In this document: in pieces, positions 1 through 6,636 of the stretch | Layout of the letters: each line of letters starts with the position of its first letter | Position numbering within the stretch: the stretch's first letter is position 1 | DNA from: UMGS1124 sp964417835 | Lineage (GTDB): Bacteria > Bacillota_I > Bacilli_A > RF39 > UBA660 | Reading direction: 5' to 3' | NCBI GenBank assembly: GCA_964417835.1 | Contig: CAYQJD010000036.1 | Span: 1-7,939 of the forward strand | DNA: 7,939 nt | Made by a program: the position numbers and the translations under genes | The notes under the pieces: model-generated | What the model was told of the DNA's origin: nothing | Database searches by the model: none | Seen by the model: the letters and a program-made list of their open reading frames with translations, nothing else

Positions 1-260
1 GCAAGCAAACGTGCTTAATTTAAATATAGCTTTTTAATACCCTCTATTACCAAAGCACTTAATAGATTTGTTTCCTACTAATATAACACCTTTACTTTAT
101 GCGTAGGAACATAAAATAAGGCGATGCTGCAACTAGGCAGCAAATGCTAATTCTTCATTATCAGCGTTTAATTTTAATTCGCTTTTTTATAGTGGCCGAA
201 GCGACCATCCACTACTCGCTATTTATACTTCTAACATAATGTCGAAACCATTACACCCCC
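1..260 (-). ncRNA. ssrA: Transfer-messenger RNA, 5' portion (3' end beyond window)
   Basis: tmRNA rescues stalled ribosomes by acting first as an alanyl-tRNA and then as a short mRNA that adds a degradation tag. Read on the minus strand, the molecule starts at 260 with the diagnostic 5' end GGGGGTGTAATGGTTTCGAC. A pseudoknot-like stretch follows (AGTGG near 213-209 pairs with CCACT near 194-190). The tag reading frame then ends in NADNEELAFAA with stop TAG at 135-133. The frame is open back to a TAA at 189-187, so the exact resume codon is not certain. The stop lies in the expected hairpin (GCTGC / GCAGC flanking CTAGTT). About 260 of the usual roughly 350 nucleotides are present; the 3' acceptor half lies left of the window. 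The gene follows yraN in the same direction but has its own promoter. Identity is near certain; only the tag start is open. Confidence 0.95.
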
Positions 261-271
261 ATGTATTTATT

Positions 272-300
272 ATTATACATTATTTGAATCTGTTTTTCAA
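272..300 (-). promoter_or_regulatory. Sigma-A type promoter of ssrA
   Basis: On the minus strand a -35 box TTGAAA (300-295) and a perfect -10 box TATAAT (277-272) are separated by exactly 17 bases. The mature tmRNA 5' end lies 12 bases past the -10, so a short 5' leader removed by RNase P, as is usual for tmRNA, is expected. The -35 box overlaps the stop codon of yraN (299-297), so tmRNA can be transcribed independently of the operon upstream. Confidence 0.75.
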
Positions 301-662
301 TAATTTATGTCCACTTTCTTTAAATGTTTTAATTTATATTTGTCTTTTACTAAATAAACTTCAATAACATCAAATCTTACAAACGCACTATCCAATTTAT
401 GGATATATAAATAATACCTAGTACTTTTGTATATATGTTTTTGTTTAAAATTATTAACAGATTCTCTGGGTTTTCCAAAACAAAGGTTACTTCTTGTTTT
501 TACTTCAATAAATATATATTCATCTTTATCTTTTGCAATTATATCAATTTCACCTTGCTTGCAACTAAAATTTCTTTCTATGATTTTATATCCAATTTGT
601 TCTAAATATTCACATGCAATATTTTCTCCAATATTTCCAAACTCTTTTTTATTCGTAAAAAT
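297..662 (-). CDS. yraN: YraN family protein (UPF0102), PD-(D/E)XK nuclease fold
   Basis: YraN proteins are small and nuclease-like, commonly found beside dprA and comM; their substrate is not established. The minus-strand frame gives about 121 residues, normal for the family. It shows the N-terminal EFGNIGENIACEYL helix (about residues 7-20), the catalytic-type pattern GEIDIIA (37-43, Asp40) followed by FIEVKTR (51-57, Glu53 and Lys55), then a helix with the KPRESV motif. The stop is TGA. The start is odd: a good Shine-Dalgarno AAGGAG (676-671) lies just after the dprA stop, but the next in-frame codons after an in-frame TAA are ATT TTT ACG AAT, with no ATG, GTG or TTG before the conserved domain. 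I place the start at ATT (662-660), 8 bases from the Shine-Dalgarno; a lost base near the start is the alternative. The gene is too start-poor for ordinary ORF calling. Family assignment is firm, start is not. Confidence 0.88.
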   Translation of the reverse strand: MFTNKKEFGNIGENIACEYLEQIGYKIIERNFSCKQGEIDIIAKDKDEYIFIEVKTRSNLCFGKPRESVNNFKQKHIYKSTRYYLYIHKLDSAFVRFDVIEVYLVKDKYKLKHLKKVDINY

Positions 663-674
663 TTATATCACTCC

Positions 675-1545
675 TTAATCTTTTCTAACATATCGATTGC
701 CAGAAATTTTTTTTATTTTTCCATCTAATTCTAACATGGTTAATTTTGACATGACCTCTTTTAATGGTGTTTTACTTAATTTTACAATATCATTAATATC
801 TAATGGCTCATTTTTTATAATATGGTATATATCTCTGTATTCTTCGCTAACATCTTCAAGGTCATATATAATATTGTTATTTGTTTGATTTACTTTATGC
901 AAAAAACTATAGTTTATAACTATATCTTCAGGAGAGGTAACAAGTTTAGCACCTTCTTTTATTAATTTGTTTGTACCTATACTTTTAGGATTATCTAAGT
1001 TACCGAGGGATACAATAAACATCTCTTGATTGAAGTGTCGCAATTCTAGCCGTAACACTTGTTCCGCTTCTATAGGCGGCTTCTACAACCAAAGTTGCAA
1101 TAGATAACCCACTTACTATTCTATTTCTTTCTAAAAATCTTTTTGAATTTGCCTTTATTTCTGGTGAATATTCTGTAATAACAGTTCCATTTTTTTTTAA
1201 AATATTATGATATAAATTTAAATTTTCCTTTGGAAATATATGATTAAACCCACATGGTAAAACTGCAATTGTTTTTCCATTAGCTTTTAAAGCTGTTTGA
1301 TGAGCAATAGCGTCAATTCCTGTGGCCATTCCACTTACTATAGTTAAATTATATTTAACTAATTCTTTGACAAATACTTTGCACCACTTTTTTCCATATT
1401 CAGTACAATTTCTTGAGCCAATTATAGCTATTGCAGGGGTATTCAAATTTTGCAAATTTCCTTCTGTATATAAATTGATTGGTGGATTTTGTATTTGTAT
1501 TAGTTTTTTAGAATAAAGCTTATTATTAATATTTATTAATTTCAA
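675..1545 (-). CDS. dprA: DNA-processing protein DprA, requires one +1 frameshift at CGG
   Basis: DprA binds incoming single-stranded DNA and loads RecA during natural transformation. The first segment (1545 to 1006) carries the Rossmann-type domain: GSRNCTEYG (residues 43-51), SGMATGID (71-78), RNRIVSGLS (140-148) and SRDVYCIP (173-180). The zero frame then reads CGG TAA and stops. Reading GGT (1004-1002) instead of CGG continues with GNLDNPKSIGTNKLIKEGA, the invariant continuation of the family, then a C-terminal winged-helix-like domain to the TAA at 677-675. The joined protein is 289 residues; it lacks the extra N-terminal helical domain that longer DprA proteins have. The start is TTG at 1545, 10 bases after GAGG within the end of comM, with only 6 bases between the genes. 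An ATT directly before the TTG is a less likely start. This is the middle gene of comM-dprA-yraN. A single mutation in a pseudogene would look the same if seen alone; the matching breaks in comM and gpr argue against that. Confidence 0.93.
1002..1005 (-). other. +1 frameshift site CGGT in dprA (codon 181)
   Basis: Zero-frame codons are CCT CGG TAA, so the C at 1005 would lead directly to a stop. Skipping it gives CCT GGT AAC, that is Pro-Gly-Asn, matching the conserved (V/I)PGxxxNPxSxG motif of DprA. The 3' part is well conserved in the new frame over 109 residues. Nothing homopolymeric surrounds the site. Confidence 0.85.
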
Positions 1546-1551
1546 AATAGA

Positions 1552-3101
1552 TTATCCTCTTTTCCAATATTTTCTATCTAAACTTCTATATTGTATAGCT
1601 TCAGCTATATGTTCTGATTTTATATTTTCTTCATTATCTAAATCTGCAATTGATCTTGCAACTTTTAAAATTCTTCCATATGCTCTACCACTTAATCCTA
1701 ATCTCTCAAAAGCTATTTTTAAAATATTTTTGCTTTTACTATCTAATACACAAAATTTTTCTATTAAATTTGGTGTAAGTTCACTGTTAGAATAAATATT
1801 TAATCCTTCGTATCTTTTAAGTTGTCTATTTCTTGCATTATTTACTCTGGCTCTTATTGTTTTAGAATTTTCTATTTGTTCACTCGAGCTAATTTTTTTA
1901 TATTCAACAGGTTTAACTTCTATATGCAAATCAATTCTATCTAATAGGGGACCACTTATTGTACCTATATATTTTGAAATAGCCTGTTCTGAACAATTAC
2001 ATTTATTATCATCTGTTCCATAATATCCACAGGGACAAGGGTTCATGCTAGCAATTAATATAAAATTAGAAGGATAGGTAAGAGTGGAGTTTACTCTACT
2101 TATTGTTACACATCCATCTTCTAAAGGACCTCTTAAAACTTCAAGTGTATTTTTCTTGAATTCTGGCAATTCATCTAAAAACAATATACCAAAGTGAGCT
2201 AGACTTATTTCGCCAGGTTTAGGAATTCTACCACCTCCAATGATTGAAACAGGAGAACTTGTATGATGGGGCCTTCTAAATGGTCGAGTAGTTATTAAAC
2301 CGTTGATTTTTACCCAATTCTCCAGAAATACTATGTATTTTTGTTATTTCTAAAGCTTCTGAAAATGTTAAATCTGGTAATATTGTAGTTAATCTTTCAG
2401 AAAGCATAGTTTTTCCTGATCCAGGACTTCCGAATAAGAATACAATTATGTCCTCCAGCTGCTGCAATTTCAAGTGCTCTTTTTGCATTTTCCTGACCTT
2501 TTACTTCTGAAAAATCAATAAGATAATTATTGGTATTTTCCAAAATTATATTATCATTAGGTGTTTGAATTTTTAATTGTAAAATACCTTTTAGATAATC
2601 AATAACATCTTTTAAATTATCTACAGGAATTACTGCCAAACCTTTTATAATAGAAGCTTCAGTTGCATTTTCTTTAGGTATCAAAACTCTCTTTATACCT
2701 AAATTAACAGCTTCTATACACATAGGTAATATTCCATTTATTCTATTTATTTTTCCATCTAGGGAGAGTTCTCCTAAGAATACAGTATTTTCAAAATCAT
2801 CAAATGAGATACAGTCTAATTCATCTATTGCAATTAAAATTCCTATAGCAATTGGTAAATCAAAAAAAGTCCCTTCTTTTCTTTTATCAGCAGGTGCTAA
2901 ATTAATTACTATTTTTCTACTAGGAAATTCTACTCCAGAATTTTTTATTGCAGTTCTAACTCTTTCTTTGGCTTCTTTTACCCTGATATCTGGGAGACCT
3001 ACAATATCAAAACTTGGAAGCCCTCCAGAAACATCGCTTTGGATTTCAACTAAATACCCATTTAGTCCTTCTAAAGACATACTTTTTACTTTTGATAACA
3101 T
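1552..3101 (-). CDS. comM: ComM/YifB AAA+ ATPase, requires two +1 frameshifts at CGG
   Basis: ComM (YifB, Mg-chelatase-like family) is a hexameric AAA+ helicase that promotes branch migration during natural transformation. Three frames join into 515 residues, the usual family length. Segment 1 (3101-2433) has the N-terminal ChlI-type domain (GLPSFDIVGLPD, INLAPADKRKEG, GELSLDG). Segment 2 (2431-2303) has Walker A GSPGSGKT (224-231, Lys230). Segment 3 (2301-1552) has RPFRRPHHT (about 272-280), Walker B LFLDE (Asp309, Glu310), the cysteine cluster NPCPCGYYG...CNC, sensor motif GPLLDRIDLH and the C-terminal LSGRAYGRILKVARSIADL domain. Each join falls at a zero-frame CGG where GGA or GGT is needed for a glycine. 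The start ATG at 3101 has an excellent AAAGGAGG 6 bases upstream. It is first in the operon comM-dprA-yraN. Without shifts the zero-frame product would end at about residue 234, right inside Walker A, and be inactive. Confidence 0.94.
2299..2302 (-). other. +1 frameshift site CGGT in comM (second site)
   Basis: Segment 2 ends AAT CAA CGG and its frame runs into TAG seven codons later. Skipping the C at 2302 gives CAA GGT TTA ATA ACT ACT CGA CCA TTT, that is Q-G-LITTRPF, leading into the invariant RPFRxPHHT motif. The glycine is residue 267 of the joined protein. CGA in the same stretch is clearly arginine (of RPF), so the anomaly is specific to CGG. Confidence 0.85.
2429..2432 (-). other. +1 frameshift site CGGA in comM, first glycine of Walker A
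   Basis: Codons 222-225 in the zero frame read CTT ATT CGG AAG and the frame stops at a TGA shortly after. Skipping the C at 2432 gives ATT GGA AGT CCT GGA TCA GGA AAA ACT, the Walker A loop GSPGSGKT. The glycine supplied by GGA is the first invariant residue of the P-loop, so decoding as Arg followed by a shift would damage the ATPase; glycine is the residue the family requires. Confidence 0.9.
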
Positions 3102-3129
3102 TTTTTCCTCCTTTATTTTTACAAATTGG

Positions 3130-3158
3130 TTGATTTTTAAATTTAATTACTATAAAAT
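3130..3158 (+). promoter_or_regulatory. Candidate promoter of the transpeptidase gene
   Basis: In the 72-base divergent gap between comM and the transpeptidase gene, TTGATT (3130-3135) and TAAAAT (3153-3158) are 17 bases apart. Transcription would start very near the gene, giving a leader of only about ten bases that still contains GGTG (3165-3168), the weak Shine-Dalgarno. An alternative -10, TATAAA at 3151, has a poorer 15-base spacer. Such matches are common in AT-rich DNA, so this is tentative. Confidence 0.4.
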
Positions 3159-3173
3159 AATAATGGTGATTAT

Positions 3174-5042
3174 ATGAACAAAAAAGATAAGAAAAGACTA
3201 AAAAACAAAATAGAAAAGGTAAAATCAAAAAAGAACCTAAATTTAGAAAATGTAGTATCAACGAAAAAGCTAAAGGCTATATTATTGATTTCTTTTATTT
3301 TACTTATATTCCTAATTTGTAGATTATTTTATTTGCAAGTGATAAATGGCTCATATTTAGCTAGTCTAGCAACAAGACAGCAAACTACAAGCGAAGAAAT
3401 AAGTAGTAAAAGGGGAAACATCTACGATTCTACTGGAGTAGCACTGGCAATTAGTGAAACAGTAGATACCATTACAATAAATCCTTCAAAAATAGATTCA
3501 AAACCAAAAAAAGATAATATAAAAGAAATAGTAGCAAAAGGATTATCAGAAATATTTGATTTAGATTATAACGAAACCCTAAAAAAAGTTAATAGTTCAT
3601 CAGCATCAGAAACCATAATAAAAAAAGTTGAAGAAGATAAAGTAAATGAGCTAAAAACTTGGATGAAGGAAAACAATATAACTGCTGGAATTAATATTGA
3701 TGAAGATACTAAAAGATATTATCCATATGCTAGCTTAGCATCACAAGTCGTAGGATTTTGTGGTAGTGATAATCAGGGATTAAGTGGAATAGAATATTCT
3801 TATGACTCAATATTAGAAGGTACATCAGGAGAAATAGTTACCTCCAAAGATGCAACTAAAAGTGAAATTCCTAATTCACAAGAATCATTTGTTGAAGCAG
3901 AAAATGGATATAATCTAAATTTAACAATAGATGTAAACATTCAATCTATTGTAGAAAAATATCTAAAACAAGCAGTAGAAAAAAATTCTTGTTCAAAAGG
4001 TGGAAATTGCATTATAATGGATCCTTCTACAGGAAATATATTAGCAATGGCATCATATCCAGATTATGACTTAAATGCACCATTTACACCAACATCTTAT
4101 TATGCAGATAATTGGGATGAAATTTCTGCAGATGACAAGATTGCCAGATTGCAAAAAATGTGGAATGTACGTTCTGTATCAGAAACATATGAGCCAGGCT
4201 CTGTTTTTAAACTTATAACTGCTGCAGTGGCACTAGAAGAGAATATTGCAAAAACAGATACTGCTAATGACTTCCATTGCAATGGATATGAAGATATAAA
4301 TGGAACAATAATTCAATGTTGGAAATACCAAGCACCATATTATACAACACATGGTTCTGAAACTCTAAGAGAAGCTTTGATGAACTCGTGTAACCCAGCA
4401 TTTATGCAACTTGCTAAAAGAATTGGATCAGATACATTATATAAGTACTATAATGCTTTTGGTTTCTTCACAAAAACAAATGTGGGATTATCAGGAGAGG
4501 GATCAGGCATATTTTTTGATTTAGACAAAGTTGGGTCTGTAGAACTTGCTACTATGTCTTTTGGACAAAGATTTACAATTACGCCACTGCAAATGTGTAC
4601 AGCAATTTCTGCAATAGCTAATAATGGCTATTTATTGCAACCTAAACTTGTTAAATCTATGACAAATACTGATACTGGTGAAAAAACAGAATTTGAAACA
4701 ATCACAGTTAGACAAGTAATTTCAGCTCAAACTGCAAATAATTTAAAATCTATGATGAAATCTGTTGTAACAGATGGTACAGGAAGGAGTGCACAAGTAA
4801 GTGGTTATTCAATTGGAGGGAAGTCTGGTACATCAGAGCCAATTGCTGCAGATCAAAGTGCAGGATATATAACATCATTTGTAGCTATTTCTCCAATTGA
4901 AAATACACAAATTGTAATACTTGCTACACTTTATGACCCAAATGGAGATAGCCATCAAGGCGGTCAAACAGCAGCACCTTTAGTATCTGAAATTTTATCA
5001 GAAGTATTACCATATTTAGGAATAGAACCAGATCAACAATAA
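3174..5042 (+). CDS. Class B penicillin-binding protein (FtsI/SpoVD-like transpeptidase)
   Basis: This is a monofunctional D,D-transpeptidase that cross-links peptidoglycan outside the membrane, as in division (FtsI/PBP2) or spore cortex synthesis (SpoVD). The 622 residues begin with a lysine-rich cytoplasmic tail (1-34), one membrane anchor (about 35-52, LKAILLISFILLIFLICRLF) and a dimerisation domain starting at RGNIYDSTG (80-88). The transpeptidase domain follows from about 255 and has the three catalytic motifs: SVFK (Ser343, Lys346, in EPGSVFK), SCN (405-407) and KSGT (550-553). It ends without PASTA repeats, which many SpoVD proteins carry, so FtsI versus SpoVD cannot be decided. It stands alone, not in a division/cell-wall gene cluster. 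The start ATG has only a weak GGTG upstream. Its frame is intact through 622 codons and contains no in-frame CGG; arginine is AGA, AGG or CGT. The only CGG trinucleotide (4961) is out of frame in a Gly-Gly pair. Confidence 0.95.
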   Translation: MNKKDKKRLKNKIEKVKSKKNLNLENVVSTKKLKAILLISFILLIFLICRLFYLQVINGSYLASLATRQQTTSEEISSKRGNIYDSTGVALAISETVDTITINPSKIDSKPKKDNIKEIVAKGLSEIFDLDYNETLKKVNSSSASETIIKKVEEDKVNELKTWMKENNITAGINIDEDTKRYYPYASLASQVVGFCGSDNQGLSGIEYSYDSILEGTSGEIVTSKDATKSEIPNSQESFVEAENGYNLNLTIDVNIQSIVEKYLKQAVEKNSCSKGGNCIIMDPSTGNILAMASYPDYDLNAPFTPTSYYADNWDEISADDKIARLQKMWNVRSVSETYEPGSVFKLITAAVALEENIAKTDTANDFHCNGYEDINGTIIQCWKYQAPYYTTHGSETLREALMNSCNPAFMQLAKRIGSDTLYKYYNAFGFFTKTNVGLSGEGSGIFFDLDKVGSVELATMSFGQRFTITPLQMCTAISAIANNGYLLQPKLVKSMTNTDTGEKTEFETITVRQVISAQTANNLKSMMKSVVTDGTGRSAQVSGYSIGGKSGTSEPIAADQSAGYITSFVAISPIENTQIVILATLYDPNGDSHQGGQTAAPLVSEILSEVLPYLGIEPDQQ

Positions 5043-5105
5043 AATGATATATGTATTTTTGAAAAAATTTAAAATCAATTTAAATACTAACAGAATTAAA
5101 ATAGA

Positions 5106-5136
5106 TGGTGGCAATCTTAAATTGCCACCAATTTTC
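5106..5136 (+). terminator. Rho-independent terminator after the transpeptidase gene
   Basis: GGTGGCAAT (5107-5115) pairs perfectly with ATTGCCACC (5121-5129) around a CTTAA loop, with an extra T-A pair at the base, followed by AATTTTCTTT. It lies about 65 bases past the stop and just before the convergent TSCPD gene. The minus-strand side has a weaker T-rich tail, so it may also end leftward transcripts. Confidence 0.85.
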
Positions 5137-5149
5137 TTTATAACAATTT

Positions 5150-5407
5150 TTAGATTTTATATTTTTCTTTATATTCTTGCAATGCTAGTGCAATTTGGTC
5201 TGGACAAGATGTTCCTTTGGCTCCACAAGGTATTCCTTTTAAAAGACTAATAATTTCATCAATTTTCTTCCCTTTTACTAAATTTGATATACCTAATGTA
5301 TTTCCAGGACACCCGCCTATAATTTGTATACTTTTTACAATATCTCCATCAATTTCAAATACCATTTGAATAGAACATACCCCTTGAGGATTATAAGTAT
5401 ATTTCAT
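5150..5407 (-). CDS. TSCPD domain-containing protein (TIGR03905-like)
   Basis: A small cytoplasmic protein of 85 residues. The TSCPD domain also occurs at the end of some ribonucleotide reductases and as free-standing proteins in clostridia; the function of the free-standing form is not established. Visible family features are the opening MKYTYNPQGVCS (Cys11), the central IIGGCPGNTLGIS (Cys33) and the signature CGAKGTSCPDQIALAL (Cys61, Cys68), a cysteine arrangement suggesting metal or redox binding. I choose ATG at 5407 because relatives start MKYTY and AAGGA lies 12 bases upstream; an ATG four codons earlier (5419) overlaps the Shine-Dalgarno. The frame is intact; its one CGG trinucleotide (5315) is out of frame inside GGC GGG (Gly-Gly). 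It is convergent with the transpeptidase gene. Confidence 0.88.
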   Translation of the reverse strand: MKYTYNPQGVCSIQMVFEIDGDIVKSIQIIGGCPGNTLGISNLVKGKKIDEIISLLKGIPCGAKGTSCPDQIALALQEYKEKYKI

Positions 5408-5457
5408 TTTTAATCTCATTCCTTTCTTAAGGCATAAACTTGGTTTGAAAAGAATTA

Positions 5458-5549
5458 AATTTTGGCAAGGAAGATTTTATTTAAAAGGCAATGGTGCAAA
5501 CGTTGTGTATGTAACCGCGTTTTAAATAAAATTTGACGACGTCAAAATT
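5458..5549. repeat. Long inverted repeat / structured element of unknown function
   Basis: Perfect 13-base arms ATTTTATTTAAAA (5474-5486) and TTTTAAATAAAAT (5520-5532) enclose 33 bases that are richer in G and C than their surroundings. A second outer pair of 7-base arms, AATTTTG (5458-5464) and CAAAATT (5543-5549), is separated from the inner stem by a 9/10-base internal loop; the right side of that loop contains GACGTC. The layout (outer stem, asymmetric internal loop, inner stem, large apical loop) resembles a structured RNA or a miniature inverted-repeat element. It sits in the 290-base gap between two leftward genes. I do not recognise a known riboswitch in it and cannot assign a strand. 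Confidence 0.65.
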
Positions 5550-5700
5550 GTAATTATTTTTCAACCTTTTTACTCCTTTATTTTTAATCCTAAGAAATTC
5601 ATTTATACATAAAATTAATTATGAATAAAGCTTTTGTCTTTAAAGTTTATTGTCTAGTTTTCTTAGTTCTATTTTATTATAATAAATTTTTCGTTACAAA

Positions 5701-6162
5701 TCAATACTTATTTTCTAATCCCACAAGTAGAATATTTTCATGGTTTATATCAATATATTTTTCCCATCCTTTCCTTATTTTATTTTGCTTTATTAGTTTG
5801 GATATTTCAACAAAATTGATATCGAGATTGACTTTAAATTTTTCCTTTTTTATAGTATCTTCAAATAAATTTACAGAAACTTTTTTAATATACTTTGTAT
5901 TTTCTTTACTTTCCAAAATAGTAATTCTTTTAGGTTTTTCAATATCATCTTTAGTATTATTATAGTATTCTTCATATACTAAATCACAAATACAAAATAA
6001 TGATTCCTTAATTTTTCCTTTTTGTATTACTTTAATAAATATATTTTTTCTTTCATTATTTTCCGTTATGCCTACAATTTTAAATAGATAAAATTTATAT
6101 TCAGCTATGCCTTTAAGTCGTTCAATTCCATTATAAATGACATCAACTAATTGTATTTGCAT
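5701..6162 (-). CDS. Hypothetical protein, N-terminus unresolved (frame open to 6351)
   Basis: I do not recognise this protein. From the ATG at 6162 it has 153 residues, is charged and lysine-rich, and has no signal peptide or membrane segment. It ends in TGA. The ATG has only a weak GAG close upstream. The same frame stays open to 6351, adding about 63 lysine/leucine-rich residues (for example KDLIVRYSKDLLSLKLL), just after a TGA that overlaps an ATG (6355-6353) in the neighbouring frame. A strong Shine-Dalgarno AAAGGAGG (6398-6391) and a near-consensus promoter (6570-6542) lie further upstream. Translation therefore probably starts well upstream of 6162, possibly at a non-standard codon or with a frame change near 6355-6340. 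An internal AAGGAGG (6268-6262) lies within the open frame and is followed by an in-frame ATA. Its one CGG trinucleotide (6065) is out of frame. Confidence 0.6.
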   Translation of the reverse strand: MQIQLVDVIYNGIERLKGIAEYKFYLFKIVGITENNERKNIFIKVIQKGKIKESLFCICDLVYEEYYNNTKDDIEKPKRITILESKENTKYIKKVSVNLFEDTIKKEKFKVNLDINFVEISKLIKQNKIRKGWEKYIDINHENILLVGLENKY

Positions 6163-6390
6163 ATTCTCATTAAAAAAATTTATTAATTCTGATTTAACAT
6201 TATTATTTTGCAGAAAATTCGCAAAATATAAGGTGTCTTTATTTGATGAATTTATTACTAGCCTCCTTATTTTATTTTTTATTTCATTTAATAGTTTTAA
6301 ACTTAGTAAATCTTTTGAATATCTTACTATTAAATCTTTAGTATAATTTGGTCATATTTATTTTGGATATTACTAATTTATGGATATCAG

Positions 6391-6535
6391 CCTCCTTTAT
6401 GTTCTAAATTTCTAACTTTTGAAATTTTTTAATAAAAAGTTAAGAATAAAATTAAAATTGAGTTATAACTCTTTTTGATAAAAGTAGAATTTTATGAAGT
6501 CATAAAATTTTACAAATAAAAATTATATAATTAAT
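6391..6535 (-). promoter_or_regulatory. Leader with two hairpins and a strong Shine-Dalgarno
   Basis: Downstream of the promoter at 6570-6542 the minus-strand leader of about 140 bases contains a 9-base-stem hairpin (AATTTTATG / CATAAAATT, 6509-6488) and a 12-base palindrome GAGTTATAACTC (6471-6460). It ends in AAAGGAGG (6398-6391). No ATG follows within 30 bases; ATC (6385-6383) opens a short frame that runs through an ATG at 6355 to TAA at 6340-6338. The leader could be regulatory, or could contain the damaged start of the hypothetical gene. Confidence 0.45.
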
Positions 6536-6541
6536 AATTTT

Positions 6542-6570
6542 AGTATAAAACCATTTATATAATTTGTCAA
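6542..6570 (-). promoter_or_regulatory. Near-consensus sigma-A promoter of the hypothetical gene
   Basis: On the minus strand a perfect -35 TTGACA (6570-6565) is followed after exactly 17 bases by TATACT (6547-6542). It lies just downstream of the gpr stop and reads toward the unknown gene at 5701-6351, showing that this gene is transcribed separately from gpr. Confidence 0.8.
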
Positions 6571-6636
6571 CAAAATTTTGAAAAATTTTTGAAAAATCGT
6601 TCGACAAATTTCGACTTCTTTGAAGTAAATCTTACC

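Noticed and set aside
427..678. Rightward open frame opposite yraN
   Set aside because: Shadow of yraN; the composition is not protein-like and the minus strand carries the YraN motifs.
1552..2488. Separate short genes beginning at ATG 2488 and ATG 2184 inside comM
   Set aside because: These ATGs are incidental (the first is in the wrong frame relative to the preceding conserved AAAGGHN stretch, the second is inside the Walker B region); the pieces join into one full-length ComM.
5487..5543. Fluoride (crcB) riboswitch resemblance in the apical loop (GGCAATGGTG...AACCGC)
   Set aside because: Only loose similarity; the conserved core and closing elements do not line up, and the neighbouring gene is not a fluoride transporter.
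5621..5965. Rightward hydrophobic open frame opposite the unknown gene
   Set aside because: Hydrophobicity is the expected reverse-strand image of a lysine-rich AT-rich gene; no Shine-Dalgarno.
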